Shown here: in pieces, positions 1 to 9,299 of the stretch
Layout of the letters: each line of letters starts with the position of its first letter
Position numbering within the stretch: position 1 is the stretch's first letter
NCBI GenBank assembly: GCA_036756705.1
Contig: DAIOKN010000008.1
Span: forward strand, 1 to 64,000
DNA: 64,000 nt
Reading direction: 5' to 3'
Source: Caproicibacter sp002399225
GTDB lineage: Bacteria; Bacillota; Clostridia; Oscillospirales; Acutalibacteraceae
Translations under genes and position numbers: made by a program
Notes under the pieces: generated by a model
Told to the model about the DNA's origin: nothing
Database searches by the model: none
Seen by the model: the letters and a program-made list of their open reading frames with translations, nothing else

Positions 1-258
1 GCTCGGTTCCCCGCCTGACATGGTTCACGGCGCCCCGCCGCACAGAGCCCGCCCGGCCGCATATCCCATCGCACGCTTCTCTGTCTTGCTTCTCTGCGTG
101 TGTAAAAAGATCACGGTTGTTATTATACCCTATTTCTTTTCAAAAGACAACCTGTATTTCCCCCGTTTTTAGGCCGCTTATTTTTAAATTTTAAGAAGGT
201 CTGAAAACGCGCTTTTTCCCCTGTACTCCGGCAAGCTTATAAAAAAATAAATTTTCTC
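1..258. other. Leading intergenic stretch, no gene recognised
   Basis: No reading frame here has a convincing ribosome binding site or family resemblance. The first 100 bases are GC-rich and the rest is AT-rich. The stretch probably holds the end of an upstream transcription unit that lies outside the window. Confidence 0.4.
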
Positions 259-287
259 TTGACATTTATAAGAGATTGAAATATTCT
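259..287 (+). promoter_or_regulatory. Sigma-A promoter of the SdpR-like gene
   Basis: A perfect -35 TTGACA at 259-264 is followed after 17 bases by TATTCT at 282-287. Transcription would start near 294, inside the inverted repeat described next, which suits repression by the product of the first gene. Confidence 0.7.
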
Positions 288-291
288 TAAT

Positions 292-311
292 ATTTAGATG
301 AAATTCTAAAT
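292..311. promoter_or_regulatory. Inverted repeat, probable ArsR-type operator
   Basis: ATTTAGA at 292-298 and TCTAAAT at 305-311 form a perfect 7-6-7 inverted repeat at the predicted transcription start. ArsR-family repressors usually bind such dyads overlapping their own promoter, so autoregulation is inferred. Confidence 0.55.
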
Positions 312-328
312 GAATAGAAGATGAAACC

Positions 329-610
329 GTGCCCCTTCCGCAGACATTCAAAGCTCTTTCGGACCCGACGAGGCGGGAAATTTTAGCCCTTCTGAAGGAA
401 GGCCCCCTCTCCGCCGGGGAAATTGCTTCCCATTTCTCCATAGCCGGCGCGACGATATCGCATCACCTTGCGGTTTTAAGGGAAGCTGGCCTGATTTCCT
501 GCTGGCACAAGGGAAAATACATTTATTATGAACTGAACCTTTCGGTTTTTGAAGAAGTTCTCCGCTGGTTTCAGCAATTTTTTAGACAGAAAGAAGATAA
601 AAGGCTATGA
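329..610 (+). CDS. ArsR-family winged-helix repressor, SdpR-like
   Basis: The product is a 93-residue one-domain winged-helix regulator. Residues 5-25 carry the typical opening with the DPTRREIL motif. The recognition helix lies around ATISHHLAVLREAGL, and the wing around GKYIYYELN is followed by a short C-terminal helix. No cysteine pair for metal sensing is visible, so SdpR-type autorepression fits better than metal response. The start is a GTG; nearby ATGs at 310 and 321 are out of frame. The open frame after it encodes the C-terminal part of an SdpI-like protein, and sdpR-sdpI pairs are a known arrangement in Firmicutes. Its own promoter and dyad lie directly upstream. The exact signal is unknown. 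Confidence 0.85.
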   Translation: MPLPQTFKALSDPTRREILALLKEGPLSAGEIASHFSIAGATISHHLAVLREAGLISCWHKGKYIYYELNLSVFEEVLRWFQQFFRQKEDKRL

Positions 611-629
611 AATTTAATTCAACTACACG

Positions 630-839
630 GTGGGAATCCGGGTGCCATGGACTTTAGCCAGCGAAGACAACTGGCGACAAACGCATCGGATGGCAGGCCC
701 CGTCTGGGTAGCCGGAGGAATTCTGATTGCGTTTTCCGGTTTTCCGAACCTGACGTGGCTCTCAATTCCCGCTGTTATCCTGCTGGCAGTCATTCCGGTG
801 GTCTATTTTTATCTGATTTGGGTGCGAGGCCGCCGGTAA
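630..839 (+). pseudogene. SdpI-like C-terminal fragment
   Basis: The frame reads GIRVPWTLASEDNWRQTHR followed by two hydrophobic segments. This matches the conserved C-terminal SdpI domain (GIRTPWTLSxExxWxxTHR). Full SdpI proteins are around 200 residues with a further N-terminal membrane region that is absent here. The conserved frame extends upstream as FNYT before a TAA at 615-617. An ATG at 607, directly after the repressor stop, is in another frame and hits a stop after 16 codons. The simplest reading is a decayed sdpI with its 5' part deleted. A short functional SdpI-domain protein started from the GTG at 630 cannot be excluded. Confidence 0.6.
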
Positions 840-898
840 TAAAAAGGGGTCGGCTTCCAGGCCGGCCCTGATTCGAATCCAAAAAGGAGTTTTCAAGT

Positions 899-1678
899 AT
901 GGTCTCTTTCCCGGTTGTCTTTGCACTTGCCTTCGCGTCTGTGTGCACGTTAATCATGCCGGTCCTTCTGCTTCTGATTTTGTGCCTCAGACATCAGATT
1001 TCACAGAAGCCGATGTGGATCGGCGCGGCGGCGTTTTTTGTTTCGCAGATCTGTCTGCGCCTGCCGATTCTGGCAACAGTTTCCCAACAGAGCTGGTTCA
1101 AAGAATTTGCACGGAACAATACGATTCTCTACTGTTTCATTCTGGCGCTGACCGCCGGCCTGTTTGAAGAGAGTGCCCGATACGTCGGTGCGCGCTGTCT
1201 GCTGAAAAATCAGCATTCGTTCCGCGACGCTGTCGCGTTCGGCCTCGGCCACGGGCTTTGCGAAGCCGTGCTGCTGGTCGGTCTAACGGAAATTTCCAAC
1301 CTGGTGTTCTGCCTGATGCTGAACAGCGGTGCTATCTCTTCCCGCATGATCCCATCCCTGAAGGCCTCCGTCAGCGCAATCCAGACCCTCACACCCGCCG
1401 CGGTTTTCATGGCAGTCTGGGAACGCGTCTTTACGGTGATGTTTCACGTTTTCGCCACCGTGCTGGTTTTCCGGGCCGTGCGGGAAAGAAAGATCCGTTT
1501 CTGGCTGTTTGCGTTCGCGGCACATACCCTGACAGATTTTCTCTCCCCTCTGCTGAGCCGGTACAACGCCTGGGCCGGGGAAGGCTCTGTCTGCGTTTTC
1601 GGTGCGGTCGGCATATGGCTTGCCCTCCGGATGCGTCCGGCGTTTCAAAAGCCGGAGACAGCGGGCACAGATGCCTGA
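899..1678 (+). CDS. YhfC-family intramembrane metalloprotease
   Basis: This 259-residue protein has about seven hydrophobic segments and belongs to the YhfC family, which is related to CPBP/Abi-type membrane proteases. A glutamate pair with a following arginine is present in EESARYV near residue 90. A second conserved histidine-containing segment, GLGHGLCEA, lies near residues 118-126. In this superfamily these motifs form a metal site within the membrane, so a proteolytic or prenyl-protein-processing role is inferred. The substrate is unknown. The ATG is preceded by AAAGGAG at about 884-889. The gene stands alone between the SdpR/SdpI remnant and the DNA glycosylase gene. Confidence 0.75.
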   Translation: MVSFPVVFALAFASVCTLIMPVLLLLILCLRHQISQKPMWIGAAAFFVSQICLRLPILATVSQQSWFKEFARNNTILYCFILALTAGLFEESARYVGARCLLKNQHSFRDAVAFGLGHGLCEAVLLVGLTEISNLVFCLMLNSGAISSRMIPSLKASVSAIQTLTPAAVFMAVWERVFTVMFHVFATVLVFRAVRERKIRFWLFAFAAHTLTDFLSPLLSRYNAWAGEGSVCVFGAVGIWLALRMRPAFQKPETAGTDA

Positions 1679-1749
1679 AGCGTCTTTTCCACGGCCGCTG
1701 TCTATGCTATACTATATTATAGTTATAGATAGACAGATAAAAACAGGAA

Positions 1750-2337
1750 ATGACAAAAGGCGGCGATTTTTTGTATCAGACGTGGGAAGAATTGGAACAT
1801 GCCTGCCTGAACTGCAGCAAATGCGGCCTGTGCGAAGGGCGTACTCATGTGGTGTTCGGCGCGGGAAACCAAAGGGCAAAAGTACTGTTTGTCGGCGAAG
1901 GGCCGGGCGAACAGGAGGATTTGCAGGGAAAACCGTTTGTTGGGCGCAGCGGACAGCTTTTGGATAAAATGCTGGATGCGGTGGATTTAAGCCGCGAGGA
2001 AAACATTTACATTGGAAATATTGTCAAATGCCGGCCGCCGAAAAACCGCGATCCGCTGCCCGAAGAACAGGAACAGTGCATCGGCTGGCTGCGCAACCAG
2101 GTTGCTTTGATGCGGCCGAAAATCATCGTCTGCCTCGGGCGCATCGCCGCCGCAAAGCTGATCCGGCCCGATTTTAAAATCATGAAGGAACACGGCCTTT
2201 TCACCGAAAAGAGCGGCGTCCTGATGACGGCGACGCTTCATCCGGCGGCGCTGCTGAGAAATCCGCATAACAAGCCCGGCGCGTTCGAGGACTTTCTTAA
2301 GCTGCGGGAAAAGATGGAGAAGCTGGGAATTGCCTAA
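1750..2337 (+). CDS. Type-4 uracil-DNA glycosylase with 4Fe-4S cluster
   Basis: The product (195 residues) removes uracil from DNA in base-excision repair. The N-terminal cysteines in CLNCSKCGLC, with a later Cys in the VKCRPP segment, provide the cluster ligands typical of type-4 enzymes. Motif A is GEGPGEQED and motif B is HPAALLR near the C-terminus. Length is normal for the family. The ATG start at 1750 has a poorly spaced ribosome binding site. A TTG at 1771, eight codons in and preceded by AAAGGCGG, is a reasonable alternative that would still keep the cysteine motif. A strong hairpin ends the unit. Confidence 0.92.
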   Translation: MTKGGDFLYQTWEELEHACLNCSKCGLCEGRTHVVFGAGNQRAKVLFVGEGPGEQEDLQGKPFVGRSGQLLDKMLDAVDLSREENIYIGNIVKCRPPKNRDPLPEEQEQCIGWLRNQVALMRPKIIVCLGRIAAAKLIRPDFKIMKEHGLFTEKSGVLMTATLHPAALLRNPHNKPGAFEDFLKLREKMEKLGIA

Positions 2338-2367
2338 AAAGCTTTGCAAAACGGCGCGATTGAAAGT

Positions 2368-2409
2368 GGGAGGCGCGGGAAGACATTAAAAAGTCTTCCC
2401 GCGCCTCCC
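2368..2409. terminator. 17-bp perfect hairpin between convergent genes
   Basis: Arms at 2368-2384 and 2393-2409 are exactly complementary with an 8-base loop. There is no clear T-tract on either side, so termination is inferred from stem strength and from the position between the glycosylase gene and the convergent small gene. Confidence 0.7.
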
Positions 2410-2444
2410 GTGCTTCTCGCGCTGTGTCTGCCGCTCTGCGCCTG

Positions 2445-2597
2445 TTATTCCAAGTTCTTAAGTTCTTCCCGGAGGTCCGCAATATAGGGTTCCAACTTGG
2501 TCTTACGCTCCTGATTCTTTTCCTTTTCCGCCAAATGGTAGTAAGTCAAATACACCCTCAGCTTACTTTGCAGGGCAACCTTAGAATTCGAATTCAT
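2445..2597 (-). CDS. Small charged 50-residue protein, unknown
   Basis: An ATG at 2597 is preceded at ideal distance by a perfect AGGAGG (complement of CCTCCT near 2604-2609). It opens a 50-codon frame ending in TAA at 2445. The predicted protein begins MNSNSKVALQSKLRVYL and continues with many Lys, Glu and Leu residues, ending in LREELKNLE. It looks like one or two amphipathic helices with no signal peptide and no membrane segment. It resembles no family I can name and does not show the Spo0E-type phosphatase signature. The ribosome binding site, clean stop and following hairpin support a real gene. Confidence 0.65.
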   Translation of the reverse strand: MNSNSKVALQSKLRVYLTYYHLAEKEKNQERKTKLEPYIADLREELKNLE

Positions 2598-2669
2598 TTT
2601 AGACCTCCTGTTATCGCGTTTTGTTTACATAATACTGTAAAAATATGAATTCAATATGAACAGGGCAGT

Positions 2670-3302
2670 TCAGCCACCAAATGTCACATCGCAGTTCTGG
2701 TACCACCGAAGTGCATCCAGAAAATGAGAAGGCTGAAAATCCGGCCAATAATCGTCCACGATGTAAAAATCGGCATAGACCGACTGTGCAGGCAAAAAAC
2801 CGCTCAGGCGTCTGCGCCCGCCCCACCGGATGACCATATCCATTCTGGGGATATCGGCCGACTTCAGCCTTCCATCTTCCGCCAAGCCTCTGAGATCCCA
2901 TTCCCAGTCATAATTGACTAAGAAATTCAAGTTGATCTTTCCTGTGCCAAAACAGACGCGCCGGTTTGCATATTTTTTCAGTTGCTCCGGAAACGCCGGG
3001 GACTCGGTATTCCCCACGACAAGCAGATTGGCATCCTTCCCGCTCAGCAGTTCGACGGCCTCCACGCAGGCCTTTGTAAAAGCATCGCGCTGCTTTTGCA
3101 CCCGCTTATTGTTGTCTTTTGTAAATCCGTAGAAAGTGGCTTCCCCGACCCCGTACTCCAGAAGCAGTTCGTAAAGGCGGAAGCCGGGTTCAATGCCGTG
3201 TGCGTATCCGTCTTCCTTGTTCAGCCCGTTCTGCTGGGCCCATCTTCTGTTTCCGTCCGGAATAATGCCGATATGCGCCGGAACCCTTTTAAACTTTTCC
3301 AT
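2670..3302 (-). CDS. Undecaprenyl-diphosphate-synthase-family cis-prenyltransferase
   Basis: About 210 residues of the cis-prenyltransferase family, which condenses isopentenyl diphosphate onto an allylic primer at the membrane surface. The diphosphate-binding signature IPDGNRRWA is near residues 13-21. FYGFTKDNNKR corresponds to the catalytic loop. RWGGRRRLSGF is the R-x-G-x-x-R-x-S segment, followed by the YxDxxWPDF stretch. It is shorter than housekeeping UppS (about 240-250) and is not in the usual uppS-cdsA-dxr neighbourhood, so it is probably a second paralogue. The start at 3302 is preferred over 3308 because AGAGG then sits 6 bases upstream instead of touching the codon. Confidence 0.8.
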   Translation of the reverse strand: MEKFKRVPAHIGIIPDGNRRWAQQNGLNKEDGYAHGIEPGFRLYELLLEYGVGEATFYGFTKDNNKRVQKQRDAFTKACVEAVELLSGKDANLLVVGNTESPAFPEQLKKYANRRVCFGTGKINLNFLVNYDWEWDLRGLAEDGRLKSADIPRMDMVIRWGGRRRLSGFLPAQSVYADFYIVDDYWPDFQPSHFLDALRWYQNCDVTFGG

Positions 3303-3467
3303 AAACATCCTCTTGAACCAAAAGATTCTGAAACCAGGGAACCCCTGACAATCCTATTATTTTCCAAAGATTTTTTTTCATTCAAAAATAAAAAACTTTT
3401 TTCCGCCCTGTAAAAGCCATGGAGGGAGCCCACAGCCGGAACGGCCACAGGTTCCCTTTCTGCCGAG

Positions 3468-3611
3468 TCAGCCTTCCCGGACGATTTTCTCAAGGCAGCG
3501 GATAAAATCCTGCAAATTGTGAATCTGCACATCCTGCTTCATAATTTCCGCCTGTAAATCTTCCGAAAGAGAGTTGAATTTCTCCTGCATGGACGGATCT
3601 ATTTTTGTCAT
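3468..3611 (-). CDS. Small predicted coiled-coil protein, unknown
   Basis: A 47-codon frame begins MTKIDPSMQEKF and ends CLEKIVREG. The heptad-like pattern of Leu, Ile and Phe between charged residues suggests a short helical or coiled-coil protein. A GGGGTG sequence lies 11 bases before the ATG at 3611. The frame stays open further upstream, so an earlier start is possible. No family is recognised. The gene lies between thrS and the prenyltransferase gene, after the thrS terminator. Confidence 0.45.
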   Translation of the reverse strand: MTKIDPSMQEKFNSLSEDLQAEIMKQDVQIHNLQDFIRCLEKIVREG

Positions 3612-3703
3612 AACTGCAATCACCCCGCCGTTTAGCATTTCCCATTCTGCAGGGAAAAAACAACGGTCCGGGTCTTTTCCCTTTCTATTTGCCGGGGTTT
3701 CGG

Positions 3704-3741
3704 GCAAAAAGAGCGCCGGTGGAGTTTTCCGCGGCGCTCTT
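3704..3741 (-). terminator. Terminator of thrS
   Basis: The arms AAGAGCGCC (3709-3717) and GGCGCTCTT (3733-3741) pair perfectly. On the minus strand the stem is followed by a T-run (complement of the A-run at 3706-3710). It lies about 50 bases past the thrS stop. Confidence 0.8.
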
Positions 3742-3792
3742 GAAAATCAAAAAGTCTTTGTTCACGTTACGGTTCCGGGAAAAGCCGGAAAC

Positions 3793-5712
<1,920 letters not shown>

Positions 5713-5728
5713 TCCTTAAATTGAAAAT

Positions 5729-6025
5729 AAAAAAGCCACACCCCAAAACATGGGGCGTGGCTTTTCAGCTCGCGGTTCCACCCAATTGCGGCAAAAGTAA
5801 TACTTTTACCCTCATTGTAGCCCGATAACGGCGGCTGCCGGCGCACCTTTCGCATTTCTGCCTCGGCACACACTCAGAGGCGGTAGCATCTGCCACTCCG
5901 CTGCACGCGCTTTCAGCTTAATAACGCATGTTCTCTGAAACGGAACCCTGGCATAGTTTCCTCATCAACGCTTTGCAATACTTTTTACATTTTGAAAGAA
6001 TCACTTTACGGCCCGTAAAGAATTT
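5729..6025 (-). promoter_or_regulatory. T-box riboswitch leader of thrS
   Basis: On the minus strand the conserved T-box TGGGTGGAACCGCG (complement of 5771-5784) is followed by a terminator hairpin with 15-base arms at 5731-5745 and 5751-5765 and a T-run. Uncharged tRNA-Thr pairing through its acceptor end to the T-box would favour the antiterminator. A plausible specifier triplet is ACC (5884-5882), read just before CGCCTCTGAG, which fits threonine. The specifier is inferred from position, not from a folded model. Confidence 0.9.
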
Positions 6026-6030
6026 TCATT

Positions 6031-6059
6031 ATCATAGCACCTCCTTTTAGAAATGTCAA
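6031..6059 (-). promoter_or_regulatory. Sigma-A promoter of the thrS leader
   Basis: On the minus strand TTGACA (complement of 6054-6059), 17 bases and TATGAT (complement of 6031-6036) form a near-consensus promoter that starts the T-box transcript near 6024. Confidence 0.85.
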
Positions 6060-6135
6060 GAGAAAAAACGGGCCGTGCGAAATTTTGCCTTTTTTCCGCG
6101 AATGGGCCGCAGAGCAGTATTTCTCCGCAAATTTC

Positions 6136-6165
6136 TTGACAGACCGGCATGAAAAGTAATACAAT
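6136..6165 (+). promoter_or_regulatory. Sigma-A promoter of rny
   Basis: TTGACA at 6136-6141 and TACAAT at 6160-6165 are separated by 18 bases. The untranslated leader to the rny start would be about 110 bases. Confidence 0.75.
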
Positions 6166-6282
6166 TATTTTTATGATGCAATATTTTGCATGGATGGGAT
6201 AACGCACCCACCACAACCATTTTTTGTAATAATTTTTTCATAAAATTTTTAAAACAATGTAAGGAAAAGGAGGTGCCAACAT

Positions 6283-7842
6283 TTGACTGTCAGGATTGTA
6301 ACCTGCATCATCATAACCGCTGTTTTTGCAGTGGCTGCGGCGGTCATCGGGTTTCTCGCAGGAGTGGCCCACCGGAAAAAAACCGCCGAATATACCATCG
6401 GCTCCGCTGAACAGGAAGCGAAACGGATCGTAAGCGACGCCATCAAAACGGCAGAGGCGAAGAAAAAAGAAACGATTCTGGAGGGAAAGGACGAAGTCCA
6501 TCGTCAGCGGTCAGAAGCCGAACGGGAGCTGAACGACAGGCGGAAAGAAGTCCAGCGGCAGGAACGGCGGATTCAGCAAAAAGAAGAAAATCTTGATAAA
6601 AAGACCGAAAGTCTGGAAGCCAAAGATGAGATTCTAAACAATAAAATCAAGAATGCGGACGAGAAGCTGAACAAGGCGGAATCGCTGAAAAAGAATCAGT
6701 TTGAATTGCTTGAGCGCATTTCCGGTTTTACCAAGGATCAGGCGAAGGATTACCTGCTAAACAACCTCGAAAATGAACTGACCCACGAAAAGGCTGTCAA
6801 ACTGATGGAATTTGAACAGCAGACGCGGGAGGAGTCCGACAAAACCGCAAGGGAAATCATCTCCACCGCTATTCAGCGCTGTGCCGCAGATCATGTGGCG
6901 GAAGCCACTATTTCCGTTGTGCCGCTGCCGAATGACGAAATGAAGGGCCGGATCATCGGCCGCGAAGGAAGGAACATCCGCGCGATTGAAACCATGACCG
7001 GAGTGGATCTGATCATTGACGACACGCCGGAGGCGATCACACTTTCCTGTTTTGAGCCCGTGCGCCGCGAGGTGGCACGGATCGCTCTGGAGCACCTGAT
7101 TGCAGACGGAAGGATTCATCCCGCAAGGATTGAGGAGACCATTGAAAAGGCCCGCCGCGAGGTGGACGCCACCATTAAACAGGAGGGCGAGCACGCTGTT
7201 ATTGAAGCCGGGGTCAACGGAATTCACCCCGAGCTGATCAAACTGCTGGGACGGTTGCGTTACCGCACCAGCTACGGTCAGAATGTTTTGGATCATTCCC
7301 TTGAAGTTTCCTACCTCGCCGGCATGATGGCAAGCGAACTGGGGCTGGACCCAACCATCGCACGCAGAGCCGGCCTCCTGCATGATATTGGAAAAGCACT
7401 AGATCATGAAATTGAAGGTTCCCATGTCGACATCGGCGTCGAGATGGCTCAAAAATATAAGGAAAGCGACGCGGTGGTACACGCGATACAGGCTCACCAT
7501 AACGACGTGGAACCGAAGACGATTGCAGCCTGTCTGGTTCAGGCTGCCGACGCGATCAGCGCGGCACGCCCGGGAGCGAGGCGTGAAAATCTCGAAAACT
7601 ATATCAAGCGCCTAGAAAAGCTAGAGGCCGTCGCTTCTTCTTTTGATGGGGTGGATCACAGCTACGCGATTCAGGCTGGCCGCGAAATTCGCATTATGGT
7701 AAAACCCGAAGCCATCAGCGATGATAAAATGGTCCTTCTGGCACGGGATATCTGCAAAAAGATTGAAAGCGATGTGGAGTACCCCGGTCAGATCAAAGTT
7801 ACCATCATCCGTGAAAGCAGAGCGATCGAATACGCGAAGTAA
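6283..7842 (+). CDS. rny: Ribonuclease Y
   Basis: This membrane-anchored endoribonuclease (519 residues) starts bulk mRNA decay in Firmicutes. An N-terminal membrane helix (about residues 4-28) is followed by a long charged coiled coil to about residue 190. Next come a KH domain with the GRIIGREGRNIRA loop and an HD domain whose metal-binding pair is H367-D368 in LLHDIGKA. Translation starts at a TTG with an excellent AAAGGAGGTG eight bases upstream. It is followed by ymdB, its usual partner, although a terminator-like hairpin separates the two. Confidence 0.98.
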   Translation: MTVRIVTCIIITAVFAVAAAVIGFLAGVAHRKKTAEYTIGSAEQEAKRIVSDAIKTAEAKKKETILEGKDEVHRQRSEAERELNDRRKEVQRQERRIQQKEENLDKKTESLEAKDEILNNKIKNADEKLNKAESLKKNQFELLERISGFTKDQAKDYLLNNLENELTHEKAVKLMEFEQQTREESDKTAREIISTAIQRCAADHVAEATISVVPLPNDEMKGRIIGREGRNIRAIETMTGVDLIIDDTPEAITLSCFEPVRREVARIALEHLIADGRIHPARIEETIEKARREVDATIKQEGEHAVIEAGVNGIHPELIKLLGRLRYRTSYGQNVLDHSLEVSYLAGMMASELGLDPTIARRAGLLHDIGKALDHEIEGSHVDIGVEMAQKYKESDAVVHAIQAHHNDVEPKTIAACLVQAADAISAARPGARRENLENYIKRLEKLEAVASSFDGVDHSYAIQAGREIRIMVKPEAISDDKMVLLARDICKKIESDVEYPGQIKVTIIRESRAIEYAK

Positions 7843-7919
7843 ATGTCTGCATCCAGCCGCGCTTTCCGATTCAGGCGGCTAAAGGGGGCATATTTTCCGC
7901 GGCACGGAGGAAAACTGAA

Positions 7920-7950
7920 TGGGGGAGCAGATGTTCTGTTCCCCCATTTT
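7920..7950 (+). terminator. Terminator after rny
   Basis: A 10-bp stem (7920-7929 with 7937-7946, one G-U pair) and a 7-base loop are followed by TTTTATTCTTG. It sits between rny and ymdB, so it may only partly limit read-through into ymdB. Confidence 0.75.
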
Positions 7951-7982
7951 ATTCTTGTTTTTCACCAAAGGGGGAAATCAAC

Positions 7983-8750
7983 ATGAACATTTTGGCACTC
8001 GGCGATGTTGTCGGCAGCATCGGATGCCGTTTTTTAAGAAAGCATCTGCACGCCATTAAAGAGCTTAAAGGAATTGACCTGGTCATCGCCAACGGAGAAA
8101 ATTCCGCCGACGGCAACGGCCTGACCCCCACGTCCGCCAGGTACCTGTTCGACAGCGGAGTGGACGTCGTCACTTCGGGAAACCACAGCTTCCGCCGCAG
8201 GGAAAGCTATGAAATGTACGATTCCTGCCCCGCTCTGCTGCGTCCGGCCAACTTTCCGTCCGCCGCGCCCGGCAAGGGGTTTGAGGTCATTGACCTCGGC
8301 CGAATCCAGATCGGCGTGCTGAACCTGATTGGCGTCGTCTACATGGAAAGCATGGAGTCCCCGTTCGACACAGCCGACCGGATTCTCTCCGCAGGGGTCC
8401 CGAAAATCACGCTGGTGGACTTTCACGCGGAAGCCACCGGGGAAAAACGCTCTCTGGCCTATTACCTGGACGGGCGCGTCTCCGCCGTCTTCGGAACACA
8501 CACCCATGTGCAGACCGCCGACGAAATGATCCTTCCGGGCGGAACGGGTTATCTTTCCGACCTGGGTATGACCGGGCCCATTCAGTCGGTGCTGGGGGTC
8601 AAACCGGAACTGGTCATCCGTAAGATGAGGACCAAAATGCCGGTCCGCTTTGACTTGGCAAGTGGAGACTGCCATCTTGACGGCGCGGTTTTTTCCATTG
8701 ATGAAAAATCCGGAAAAACCACTTCAATTGAACGGATCCAAGTCTTATAA
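7983..8750 (+). CDS. ymdB: YmdB-family metallophosphoesterase
   Basis: This 255-residue calcineurin-like phosphoesterase acts on cyclic nucleotides; in Bacillus YmdB influences the choice between biofilm and motility. The metal-binding motifs are in order: LGDVVG at residues 6-11, NGENSADGNG near 38-47, SGNHSFRRR near 65-73, DFHAEATGEK near 148-157 and GTHTHVQTAD near 174-183. Length is typical. GGGGGAAA lies just before the ATG. Adjacency to rny matches the common rny-ymdB pair, and YmdB is reported to affect RNase Y-dependent decay. Confidence 0.95.
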   Translation: MNILALGDVVGSIGCRFLRKHLHAIKELKGIDLVIANGENSADGNGLTPTSARYLFDSGVDVVTSGNHSFRRRESYEMYDSCPALLRPANFPSAAPGKGFEVIDLGRIQIGVLNLIGVVYMESMESPFDTADRILSAGVPKITLVDFHAEATGEKRSLAYYLDGRVSAVFGTHTHVQTADEMILPGGTGYLSDLGMTGPIQSVLGVKPELVIRKMRTKMPVRFDLASGDCHLDGAVFSIDEKSGKTTSIERIQVL

Positions 8751-8812
8751 CGAAAGATTTAGCTAATTTGCTCTCTAATTTTATATTTTGAAATTATTTT
8801 TTATGAAATGTC

Positions 8813-8841
8813 TTGCCAAAACTGTTTTTCCGATTTATGAT
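8813..8841 (+). promoter_or_regulatory. Probable promoter of spoVS
   Basis: TTGCCA at 8813-8818 and TATGAT at 8836-8841 are 17 bases apart, a good sigma-A match. In Bacillus spoVS depends on sigma-H; no convincing sigma-H site was found here, though one cannot be excluded. Confidence 0.55.
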
Positions 8842-8871
8842 GTTAGTATCAAATAAGTTGGGGGATAGCTT

Positions 8872-9132
8872 ATGGAAATCTTAAAAGTGTCGTCCAAATC
8901 GGCGCCCAATGCCGTTGCCGGCGCGGTTGCAGGTGTGATCCGAGAATCCGGCGCGGTCGAAATTCAGGCTGTCGGCGCCGGCGCTACCAATCAGGCTATT
9001 AAAGCCATAGCTATCGCGCGCGGCTACCTTGCACCGTCGGGAATTGACGCAGTCTGCACACCCGCTTTCGCCAGCGTCATCATTGATGGAGAAGAGCGAA
9101 CCGCAATCAAACTCATCGTGGACCCCCGGTAA
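8872..9132 (+). CDS. spoVS: Stage V sporulation protein S
   Basis: An 86-residue Alba-like protein with the near-invariant SpoVS sequence, starting MEILKVSSKSAPNAVAGA and ending AIKLIVDPR. It is needed for spore coat and cortex assembly in Bacillus. The family also occurs in non-sporulating relatives, so it supports but does not prove sporulation. Its position after rny and ymdB is common in Clostridia and Bacilli. A GGGGGA lies about 8 bases before the ATG, and a short hairpin terminator follows. Confidence 0.97.
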   Translation: MEILKVSSKSAPNAVAGAVAGVIRESGAVEIQAVGAGATNQAIKAIAIARGYLAPSGIDAVCTPAFASVIIDGEERTAIKLIVDPR

Positions 9133-9140
9133 ACAGTGCC

Positions 9141-9170
9141 AATATCCTCACGTTAAGTGGGGATATTTTC
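9141..9170 (+). terminator. Terminator of spoVS
   Basis: Arms AATATCCTCA (9141-9150) and TGGGGATATT (9158-9167) pair over ten positions with one wobble, running into TTTTC just after the spoVS stop. Confidence 0.7.
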
Positions 9171-9205
9171 ATTCATGGCTTCCTCCCCCGCCTCCGTTTT
9201 AAAGA

Positions 9206-9234
9206 TTGAATCCACTGGCAGTGTATGGTATAAT
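9206..9234 (+). promoter_or_regulatory. Sigma-A promoter of fakA-recG
   Basis: TTGAAT at 9206-9211, a 17-base spacer and TATAAT at 9229-9234 lie about 65 bases before the fakA start codon. Confidence 0.75.
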
Positions 9235-9299
9235 ATGCGGGACGGATCCGGTTTACACCGGACCCAAACTGCTGTTTGAATTGAGGGAGTGCTGATAAA

